Source: CAYNYI01 sp964401455 (GTDB lineage Bacteria > Fibrobacterota > OXYB2-FULL-49-7 > CAYNYI01). From it: a stretch of 13,418 nt of DNA. The notes beneath the pieces are model-generated. The model was not told the DNA's origin and ran no database searches. It was given only the letters and a program-made list of their open reading frames with translations. Position numbers and translations under genes: made by a program. Below are positions 7,673-13,418 of the stretch, one piece after another. Position 1 is the first letter of the stretch; every line of letters starts with the position of its first letter. Location: assembly GCA_964401455.1 (NCBI GenBank), contig CAYNYI010000080.1, forward strand, positions 1 through 13,418, read 5' to 3'.

Positions 7673-8395
7673 ATGAAAAACAATCATTATCTATGCTGTA
7701 TTTCCGTTTATTTCTTATTGCTTTTTTTCCTTTCCGGCTGTACCTCCACCGGAGAATTAAAAAAAGAAGACAAAATAAGAACATATCCTGGCCACCGCAA
7801 AACATCAACCGACCTGCGGGAAAAATGTCCATCCATTGACTCCCTTGTTTCTGTTATTGATTCTGTAACTGTTATAAATACCGAATTAAGAGTAACCGTT
7901 GACAGCCTGGGCCTAATTAACGAAAAACTTAAAAAGGACATCCGGGAGCTGGAGTCAGGATTTATACTCGGAAAAAATAAAAAAGCCGGGAAAGCCTCGG
8001 CGGTTTCCGCAATGGCAGAAGCTCATGTTTACATTGACGCTACACGGAAAGCTCACCGCAATGAACTCATGAAACTTTATCGTAAAGCGGAAAAAGAATT
8101 CGTGGAAAAAAATTATTCCGCTTCAATCTACTATTCTTCCGAGATAATAAAAAAAGCCTCATTGCTGCCCGGAAAGAATAAAGAAATTACAGACGAGTTC
8201 CTTATAACTGAGAATAATACTCCCGTTTTCTCTGAAAACTCTGAAAATTCTAAAATTATAATTAGACTCAAATTTGGAGACAGCGTGATTTTTTCAGGCA
8301 AAAACCGGTCCGGCATTTTTAGGAAATGCCTTGTTCCGGAATATAATATAGAAGGTTTCATTAAAAAATCCGCGCTGAAGCCTGTACTCAGATAA
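7673..8395 (+). CDS. Lipoprotein with coiled coil and C-terminal SH3-like domain
   Basis: The 240-residue protein is not recognised as a named gene. It has a lipoprotein signal: hydrophobic core FLLLFFLSGC with Cys23 as the lipidation site, then a Thr/Ser-rich start. Residues ~55-105 are a heptad-like stretch with repeated Val, Leu and Ile (SLVSVIDSVTVINTELRVTV), a probable coiled coil. Residues ~115-165 are charged and helical. The last ~60 residues, from NTPVFSENSENSKIII to the C-terminus, have the spacing of a bacterial SH3b domain: a 'pVf' start, a GDSVIFSG turn, and an FIKKSAL ending. Such lipoproteins often act at the periplasmic face or bind peptidoglycan. I prefer ATG 7673; a TTG at 7661 would only lengthen the head before the membrane core. 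It lies 50 bases after the barrel fusion and 6 bases before the next gene. Confidence 0.8.
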   Translation: MKNNHYLCCISVYFLLLFFLSGCTSTGELKKEDKIRTYPGHRKTSTDLREKCPSIDSLVSVIDSVTVINTELRVTVDSLGLINEKLKKDIRELESGFILGKNKKAGKASAVSAMAEAHVYIDATRKAHRNELMKLYRKAEKEFVEKNYSASIYYSSEIIKKASLLPGKNKEITDEFLITENNTPVFSENSENSKIIIRLKFGDSVIFSGKNRSGIFRKCLVPEYNIEGFIKKSALKPVLR

Positions 8396-8401
8396 TCTCA
8401 T

Positions 8402-9331
8402 ATGTTCAAACTTCCGATAAATGAAGCCCATGACGGACGCCGTGCCGACCGCATAGCCCGAAAACTTATGCCAAATCTTAAACTTGGAGAAATTTACGCG
8501 CTTTTCCGTAAAGGAGCAGTTAAATCCGGAAAAACAAGAATTAAATCATCATACCGACTTAAGAAAGGTGAGACAATAACTTTTTTTATTGACCCGTCAG
8601 AAATAATACGCGGCGTATTTTCCGAAAAAACAGTCGCAACGCTCAAGGGAAGCCGGTTTTTTAAACAAAATTATAAGCCTGTTTTTGAGGATGAGCATTT
8701 GCTTGTGCTGGATAAACCGGCGGGAATTCCGGTACACACGGGAACCGGACATAAAAAAGGTACAACAATGATTGACATCCTGCACAGCGCATTCGCTTCG
8801 AAATGTTCTGATGACGGTATTTTCCGGCCTTCTTTTGTAAACCGTCTCGACAAAGACACATCTGGCCTCATAATAGCTGCAAAAACCCAGATATCATTAA
8901 AAAACATGAACCGCATAGTGAAAAACAGAGAAATAAATAAAATATACAGCGCACTTGTGTTCGGGAAACCCTCTCCAGAAAAAGGCAAAATTAAATTACC
9001 GCTCAAACGCTCGGCATCTGGTAGAGTTACAGCAGATGATAAAGGACTCCGCTCCGAGACAGTTTATAAACTGGTAAAAAACTATAAAAATTACAGCCTT
9101 CTCGAAGTAAGGCTTATTACGGGGCGAATGCATCAGATAAGAGTACACTTCAGCGAAAACGGATTTCCAATAATCGGAGACTCTAAATACGGATTTAAAC
9201 CGAACGCAAAATCCTTTACAATAAAAAGGCAAATGCTTCACTGCAGCGGTCTCGATTTCCTCCATCCTGTAAGCGGAAAAAACATAAAAGTCGAATCAGG
9301 GCTTCCAGAAGATTTCATGCGACTTGTTTGA
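8402..9331 (+). CDS. RluA-family 23S rRNA pseudouridine synthase (RluC/RluD-like, with S4 domain)
   Basis: The enzyme isomerises specific uridines in RNA to pseudouridine in the cytoplasm. The 309-residue protein has an S4-type RNA-binding domain at residues ~10-75 (ADRIARKLMPNL near the start, then basic loops ending SYRLKKGETITFF). The catalytic domain runs from about 90 (EDEHLLVLDKPAGIPVH). The signature is NRLDKDTSGLI with catalytic Asp150, and Asn147 in place of the more common His. A conserved RLITGRMHQIRVHF and the following IIGDSKYG close the core. All key residues seem present, so it should be active. Whether it is RluC, RluD or another RluA member cannot be decided by eye. No clear ribosome site precedes the ATG, but the upstream lipoprotein ends only six bases before, so coupling is likely. 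Confidence 0.94.
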   Translation: MFKLPINEAHDGRRADRIARKLMPNLKLGEIYALFRKGAVKSGKTRIKSSYRLKKGETITFFIDPSEIIRGVFSEKTVATLKGSRFFKQNYKPVFEDEHLLVLDKPAGIPVHTGTGHKKGTTMIDILHSAFASKCSDDGIFRPSFVNRLDKDTSGLIIAAKTQISLKNMNRIVKNREINKIYSALVFGKPSPEKGKIKLPLKRSASGRVTADDKGLRSETVYKLVKNYKNYSLLEVRLITGRMHQIRVHFSENGFPIIGDSKYGFKPNAKSFTIKRQMLHCSGLDFLHPVSGKNIKVESGLPEDFMRLV

Positions 9332-9357
9332 CAAACAGATGGAAGTTACATTATATT
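9328..9357 (+). promoter_or_regulatory. Predicted sigma70-type promoter before the glycogen-synthase-like gene
   Basis: A perfect -35 box TTGACA lies at 9328-9333, overlapping the stop codon (TGA, 9329-9331) of the pseudouridine synthase gene. It is followed by an 18-base spacer and TATATT at 9352-9357, five of six bases of the -10 consensus. The predicted start falls in the 69-bp gap upstream of the TTG start at 9401. This is the best promoter match in the window and marks the start of the following five-gene chain. It is a sequence match only. Confidence 0.6.
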
Positions 9358-9400
9358 ACTGTCCATATTTTTTTTAATCATATCCCCCGGGGTTTTTTAA

Positions 9401-10816
9401 TTGAAAATTCTTTTTGTATCGCTTCGAAACAGCGCAGAATTTTTACCGGAAAACGATCTTGAAATTTCGGCAGGCAGCCTTAATGATATATCCTCAGGAG
9501 CCACAGAGGTTAAGCTGGTTCTGCCGGCATATAAATCTTATCTGATCGAAGCGGAGATCCATGAAAAACACGGAAGCGAAACTTTTCTTGGACGCGAGAA
9601 AAAAGCTATCCACTATTATACAGGCTTTTGGCGCGGTGTTGAAGTAATTTTCATCAAGCCTCTTGATGGCTTCAAAGCCGATTCTATTCGGGAACTAGGA
9701 ATAGAGCAATTTATAATTTTCTGCAAAGCCTGCGCACAGATCCCGGCCTTTTTCGAGTCACCCGCCGATATAATACACCTGTTCGGCTGGAAAACAGCAT
9801 TAACCGCGCCTTTTATCAGGAAATTTTTCAAGGATAATTCTCTTTACAGAAAGACAAAAATACTTTTCAGCTGTGAAGACATTAGCGAAGTAGATCTTTT
9901 CGGCCCTGACAAATTCAGGCTTACCGGTCTGGACTGGAATGAATACACCCCGGACACAATGGAATTCTGGGGTAAATTCAGCCCCGTAAAAGGCGGCATA
10001 GTTTATTCCGACAGAATATTCGTAAGCGGTTCCGGCCGCATTACAGACCTTCTGTCGACCACCTACGGACACGGCTATGATGGAGTTTTCAGGTCTCGCA
10101 TTAATGATATAATCCCGATTCCCCCATGTATAAAGCAATCCGACTGGGATCCTTCAACTGATAGATTTCTGCCCGAAAATTACTCTTCGGGAAACAGCGA
10201 AGGCAAGAAACAATGCAAAGCGGCTCTACTTCAAGAAGTCAGCCTTAAAGATGGGGAGAAACCTCTTATTGCTCTTTTTCTTGAGAAAAGCAGGCATCAG
10301 GAAGACATTCTTCAAAGCTCAATGGAATATCTGAACGCTCTGCAAATAAATTATATAATATGCACCGAAGGCAAATCGCAAGACCGGGCAATAGAAAATC
10401 TAACACAAAACTCATCTTCCGTAAAATCTTTATATTTTGATGACGAAAAATCCCAGAAAAAGATTTATTCAGGAACAGACTGCTGTGTTTTTCTGATGCC
10501 GGACGATAAAAGACTTCTCCACCTTAAGGCTATGAGATACGGCGCTCTTCCCATATCAAGAAAAGGTGGCGCCTTCGTTGACAACATCATACCTCATGAT
10601 GAGGATCCGGAAAAAGCAAACGGCTTCTTCTATCAGGATTTTATATCAACAAATATAGTAAAACTTTTCAGACATATTTCAAATATCTCATACAGAAACG
10701 GTAAAGAGATCCATCAATTGAAAAAAAACGCAATGAACTATGACAGTTCATACAAAAGAAATGTAACAGAATACCTCAGAGCTGTTAACAATGTTATAAG
10801 CCCTAAAAATGGATAA
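9401..10816 (+). CDS. Degenerate glycogen/starch-synthase-like protein (GT5 fold, probable pseudoenzyme)
   Basis: This 471-residue protein has the layout of GlgA-type glycogen synthases but lacks most active-site residues. Family-like stretches include KLVLPAYKS (~46-54), IIHLFGWKTAL (~124-134), a central segment with GLDWNEYTPDTMEFWGKFS, and DPSTDRFLPENYS before a KxxCKAALLQE helix. The usual N-terminal K-T-G-G-L loop is SAGSLNDI, with no Lys. HDW is FGW, the His of the IHN motif is Glu, R300 and K305 of the E. coli numbering appear lost, and the EPCGL loop with its catalytic Glu is DDKRLLHLKAMRYG. These alignments are by eye. The TTG start is supported by the MKILFVSLRN beginning, which matches GlgA. 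It heads the chain of overlapping genes after the 9328-9357 promoter. A binding or structural role, or an altered reaction, is more likely than glycogen synthesis. Confidence 0.8.
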   Translation: MKILFVSLRNSAEFLPENDLEISAGSLNDISSGATEVKLVLPAYKSYLIEAEIHEKHGSETFLGREKKAIHYYTGFWRGVEVIFIKPLDGFKADSIRELGIEQFIIFCKACAQIPAFFESPADIIHLFGWKTALTAPFIRKFFKDNSLYRKTKILFSCEDISEVDLFGPDKFRLTGLDWNEYTPDTMEFWGKFSPVKGGIVYSDRIFVSGSGRITDLLSTTYGHGYDGVFRSRINDIIPIPPCIKQSDWDPSTDRFLPENYSSGNSEGKKQCKAALLQEVSLKDGEKPLIALFLEKSRHQEDILQSSMEYLNALQINYIICTEGKSQDRAIENLTQNSSSVKSLYFDDEKSQKKIYSGTDCCVFLMPDDKRLLHLKAMRYGALPISRKGGAFVDNIIPHDEDPEKANGFFYQDFISTNIVKLFRHISNISYRNGKEIHQLKKNAMNYDSSYKRNVTEYLRAVNNVISPKNG

Positions 10817-11357
10817 AAATTCACCGGAAAAAAATCAGCCGCGAAAGAAAAATCCGAGAGTAAAGGTTTTCTGCACTTTTCACCCTGCTAAAGCGGCTTC
10901 GTTTCTTTGCTCATGGTGCGGACAGCCTGTATGCGGATCCTGCGTAATAAAACAGGGGAGATCTAATCTCTGTTCCGAGAATTGCCAGAGAGAAAAAGCA
11001 GCACGAGAAAAGCTTATGCTTGTTAAACCATCGGACGCCGGCCGGCTTGATATTACGCCGGAAGAATACAGACAAGCGCTTGAACAACTCACACAATCAA
11101 ATCAAAGACTCAAAATAAGAAAATCAGAACCGGAAGCGGATTTAGATTTTGATAATACCACGAAAGGCGGAAAACTTCCGGTTTTCGGTCTATCCTACCG
11201 CATGGCTTTTTACATACTTTTCATTATACTTTTACTACTGCTTATGACCCTTTTCTCATTGAATTTCATAGAATCCAGAATCAACGGTAAAAATATTTCA
11301 AATCCGTCTTCAGAAAAAGAAGTGGTGCCTCTACAAAAATATGAATCTTTCTCCTGA
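10809..11357 (+). CDS. B-box-like zinc-binding protein with one C-terminal membrane helix
   Basis: This 182-residue protein is not recognised as a named gene. After a basic head it has a cysteine/histidine cluster in B-box-zinc-finger order: C22-x2-H25, C34-x2-C37, C42-x2-C45 and C55-x3-C59. A charged middle follows (a predicted helix near 83-104), and one hydrophobic segment at residues ~132-154 (AFYILFIILLLLLMTLFSL) flanked by Arg131 and a short tail of about 27 residues. The most likely topology has the zinc domain in the cytoplasm and the tail in the periplasm. The ATG overlaps the preceding gene by 8 bases, and the last 17 bases overlap the start of the M50 protease, so both links are probably translationally coupled. 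The single helix beside an intramembrane protease suggests a substrate relation, which is an inference. Confidence 0.8.
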   Translation: MDKNSPEKNQPRKKNPRVKVFCTFHPAKAASFLCSWCGQPVCGSCVIKQGRSNLCSENCQREKAAREKLMLVKPSDAGRLDITPEEYRQALEQLTQSNQRLKIRKSEPEADLDFDNTTKGGKLPVFGLSYRMAFYILFIILLLLLMTLFSLNFIESRINGKNISNPSSEKEVVPLQKYESFS

Positions 11358-12000
11358 ATTATTACTGATAAGGTTCGCAGCGATTTTACCTGCGCTGACC
11401 GTACATGAAATATCACATGGTGCAGCCGCTTTATATTTCGGTGACCATACCGCAGCCAACAGCGGGAGACTCACTCCGAATCCATTCGCGCATCTTGACC
11501 CGATAGGAACTCTTATGCTCTTTTTCGGACCGTTCGGATGGGCCCGTCCTGTTCCTGTAAACAGCCGTAACCTGCGCAATCCGAGAATTGCCGGCGCATG
11601 GGTTGCTTTTGCCGGAAGCGCATCAAATTTTGTTATGGCGGCGGCAGCGGGCTTGATTTTCAGATTTGGCGGCGCTTCTTTCCCTACCGGGGAAACGGAA
11701 AATGATATTTTCGACTATTTTCTCATGATTTTTTTTATTATTAATATAGGGATAGGAATATTTAATCTAATCCCGGTATATCCTTTGGACGGGAGCAGAA
11801 TTCTTACCGCATTTTTATCCGGGAAAACCCGGATCCTGTATTTTAAAATAATGCGCTATGTTCCCCCGGTCCTTATAGCTGCGCTTGTTTTTGAATGGGC
11901 ATTCGATATCAGAACAGTAAGCCTGGTTCTGGGGCCGCTTTTTAAGCCTGCTCTCCAGGCTTTTCAATTTATATTCATCGGAGAGGTAATACTTAAATGA
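11341..12000 (+). CDS. M50-family site-2 protease (small membrane metalloprotease)
   Basis: Site-2 proteases cut single-pass proteins inside the inner membrane. The 219-residue protein has the zinc motif HEISH at residues 22-26 in the first membrane helix and the second motif NLIPVYPLDGSR at 142-153, where Asp150 is the third ligand. A GPFGWARPVPVN segment near 63-74 is also typical of this short M50B subgroup, which lacks a PDZ domain. Additional helices surround the motifs, ending at FIGEVILK. All catalytic residues are present. The start overlaps the zinc/TM gene by 17 bases and the stop overlaps the heptose kinase start by 4 bases (ATGA). No SD-like site is strong, so coupling probably drives translation. 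It is likely active; its substrate is unknown. Confidence 0.94.
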   Translation: MNLSPELLLIRFAAILPALTVHEISHGAAALYFGDHTAANSGRLTPNPFAHLDPIGTLMLFFGPFGWARPVPVNSRNLRNPRIAGAWVAFAGSASNFVMAAAAGLIFRFGGASFPTGETENDIFDYFLMIFFIINIGIGIFNLIPVYPLDGSRILTAFLSGKTRILYFKIMRYVPPVLIAALVFEWAFDIRTVSLVLGPLFKPALQAFQFIFIGEVILK

Positions 12001-12974
12001 TAACCCGCCGAAGAGCAGAACAAATACTGAAAAATATTTCGGGAAAAAGGATAATTGTCGCCGGAGACATAATGCTTGACCGCTATCTTTGGGGAAAAGT
12101 TGACCGAATAAGCCCTGAAGCACCGGTCCCAGTTGTAAAAATCGAGCGGGAGACAGAGATACCCGGCGGAGCCGCGAATGTAGCGGTCAATACGGCCTCC
12201 CTTGGGGCAGAAACAGAATGCCTTTCTTTATGCGGAACCGATGACAGGGGGGAGCGCATAATCTGCCTTTTATCGGAAGCAGGAGTCGGAACCGGATCTA
12301 TTATACGTGATCCGGACATAAGTACGATATCAAAGACAAGGGTAATAGCGCATGAGCAGCATATTGTAAGAGTAGACCGGGAAAAGACCGATCCTCCTAA
12401 AAATGACACCGACAACAGCCTTATCGAAAAACTGAAAAAGATATCAAAAGGGGCCGATGCTGTAATATTATCTGATTACGGAAAAGGGACACTTTCACCC
12501 TCAATTCTTAAGGAATCGGCCTCGTTAAAAAAGGACAAAGGGATATTTACGGCACTGGACCCCAAAGAGAGAAATTTCTCTCGATACTGCGGATTCTCCA
12601 TATGCACTCCAAATTCAAAAGAGACCCGTGAAGCAGTTGGATATTCGATTGAAAACGATAGGGCCCTTTTAAAAGCCGGTCCCGAACTTATTAAAAAATT
12701 CGGGCTGGATTCCATACTTATAACTCTCGGCAGCAGGGGGATGGCGCTTTTTGAGGGCAATAACCCCCCAAGTATTTTTAAGGCCTGCGCACGTGAAATA
12801 TTTGATGTCACCGGTGCCGGCGACACCGTAATAAGTGTTCTTACAGCAGCTGTAACCGGAGGAGCATCGCTTCCGGAAGCGGCGGAGATAGCCAATATCG
12901 CCGCTGGAATCGCGGTATCGGGGGTGGGGACTGTTACGATTTCACCGAAACAGATAATAGACTCAATAAAATGA
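11997..12974 (+). CDS. hldA: D-glycero-beta-D-manno-heptose 7-phosphate kinase (HldE N-terminal / RfaE1 type)
   Basis: The kinase phosphorylates heptose 7-phosphate at C1 in the cytoplasm, on the path to ADP-heptose for LPS core. The 325-residue PfkB/ribokinase-fold protein has the family's VAGDIMLDRYLWGKVDRISP start (residues ~20-40), the GGAANVAVN loop (~57-65), and the catalytic DVTGAGDT at 270-277 with base Asp276. It lacks the C-terminal adenylyltransferase half of fused HldE, so that activity must be encoded elsewhere. A Shine-Dalgarno AGAGG (11982-11986) lies ten bases before the ATG. The ATG overlaps the protease stop by 4 bases, and its own TGA overlaps the next ATG by 4 bases. Motifs are intact, so it should be active. 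The name hldA is used for monofunctional versions; rfaE1 is the alternative. Confidence 0.92.
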   Translation: MITRRRAEQILKNISGKRIIVAGDIMLDRYLWGKVDRISPEAPVPVVKIERETEIPGGAANVAVNTASLGAETECLSLCGTDDRGERIICLLSEAGVGTGSIIRDPDISTISKTRVIAHEQHIVRVDREKTDPPKNDTDNSLIEKLKKISKGADAVILSDYGKGTLSPSILKESASLKKDKGIFTALDPKERNFSRYCGFSICTPNSKETREAVGYSIENDRALLKAGPELIKKFGLDSILITLGSRGMALFEGNNPPSIFKACAREIFDVTGAGDTVISVLTAAVTGGASLPEAAEIANIAAGIAVSGVGTVTISPKQIIDSIK

Positions 12975-13418
12975 AGATATATGCTTTTATTTCAGGTATT
13001 GGTTTAAGTCTAATTCTATTTATGTCTTCTTGCGAAGACACTGACGCCCCATCCGATTATAACGATTTTGAAAAAAAAACCGATACCATAAAAGAAGTTT
13101 ACCATTCTAACAATTCGGGCAAGATAAAATTCCATGTAAAACTCTGCGCAGGAGATTCCGTCAGATACGGAGAACCGGTATTCTTTGAATATACGGTCGC
13201 AAACACAGGCAGCCACGACACTTTAACGGCAGAATCCGTAATATCCCTTTCCAACTCGGTAAAACTTTTTATAGAAAATAAAAAATACAATACCGGCCAT
13301 TATGTCCAGGACTTCAGAGGCACTACCCTGATTAAGTATCCGCCCGGCTACAGGACCGTTAAATATGAGTCCGCTTTGCCGTTGGGGATCAAAATAAAAA
13401 AACCGGGTAATTATGAAC
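12971..13418 (+). CDS. Lipoprotein with Ig-like/BsuPI-like beta-sandwich (3' truncated by window edge)
   Basis: An open frame starts at ATG 12971, overlapping the heptose kinase stop (ATGA), and is still open at the window edge after 149 residues. It begins with a hydrophobic signal and a lipobox ending MSSC, Cys21 being the lipidation site, followed by an acidic linker. From about residue 50 a repeated strand pattern is seen: KIKFHVKLCAGDSVRYGEPV, FFEYTVANTGSHDTL, LFIENKKYN, GTTLIKYPPGYRTV and KPGNYE. This looks like an Ig-like or BsuPI-like (proteinase-inhibitor) beta-sandwich, a weak match. It may be an envelope protein encoded with its neighbours, but no functional residue identifies it. 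The coding signal is strong because the overlap pattern matches the other genes of this chain. Confidence 0.75.
   Translation, partial: MKIYAFISGIGLSLILFMSSCEDTDAPSDYNDFEKKTDTIKEVYHSNNSGKIKFHVKLCAGDSVRYGEPVFFEYTVANTGSHDTLTAESVISLSNSVKLFIENKKYNTGHYVQDFRGTTLIKYPPGYRTVKYESALPLGIKIKKPGNYE

Noticed and set aside
8839..8851. Asn147 for His in the RluA signature as an inactivating change
   Set aside because: The catalytic Asp150 and all other signature residues are kept, and His is not the catalytic residue, so the enzyme is likely active.
9384..9392. CCCCGGGG palindrome before the glycogen-synthase-like start as a terminator or operator
   Set aside because: It has no loop and is only eight bases; the T run that follows makes it look terminator-like, but a stem without a loop cannot form a hairpin.
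1..13418. tRNA, rRNA, CRISPR, transposase or attachment-site features
   Set aside because: No cloverleaf-like, repeat-spacer or transposase-like pattern was seen; gaps between genes are too short and AT-rich for them.

Overview
This window looks like chromosome from a Gram-negative, diderm bacterium of the Fibrobacterota/Bacteroidota/Chlorobi kind (FCB-like). That placement is an inference from gene content and not a phylogenetic result. The supporting signs are several small lipoproteins with Cys lipoboxes, one resembling the DUF4296 lipoproteins of Bacteroidota; a heptose-phosphate kinase, which implies LPS heptose; a huge outer-membrane-barrel protein ending in Phe that carries a peptidase and a TolB-like propeller; and the MEP isoprenoid gene ispG. 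The code is standard, with TGA used as a stop. I see no tRNA, rRNA, CRISPR array, insertion sequence or phage gene.

Region A (1-2691, + strand) is a tightly packed run. It holds the 3' end of an upstream gene that has no visible start, a YihY/BrkB-family membrane protein, ispG, and a zinc-ribbon protein whose start lies inside the end of ispG. A small lipoprotein gene on the - strand (2663-3019) converges on it with a 29-bp overlap.

Region B (3152-9331, + strand) begins after a 132-bp AT-rich gap that probably holds divergent promoters. It contains a small multidrug-export-family membrane protein; a 1263-residue fusion of a DUF2062 membrane domain, a HExxH peptidase, a TolB-like propeller and an outer-membrane barrel; a lipoprotein with coiled-coil and SH3-like parts; and an RluA-family pseudouridine synthase.

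Region C (9401 to the end, + strand) follows a plausible sigma70-type promoter (9328-9357). It is a chain of five genes whose ends overlap by 4 to 17 bases: a degenerate glycogen-synthase-like protein, a B-box-like zinc protein with one membrane helix, an M50 site-2 protease, a heptose 7-phosphate kinase (HldA/RfaE1), and a lipoprotein cut by the window edge.

The most unusual items are the DUF2062/peptidase/propeller/barrel fusion, which poses a two-membrane topology puzzle; the glycogen-synthase relative that appears to have lost nearly all catalytic residues; and the overlapping zinc/TM protein and site-2 protease pair, which could be a substrate and its intramembrane protease.
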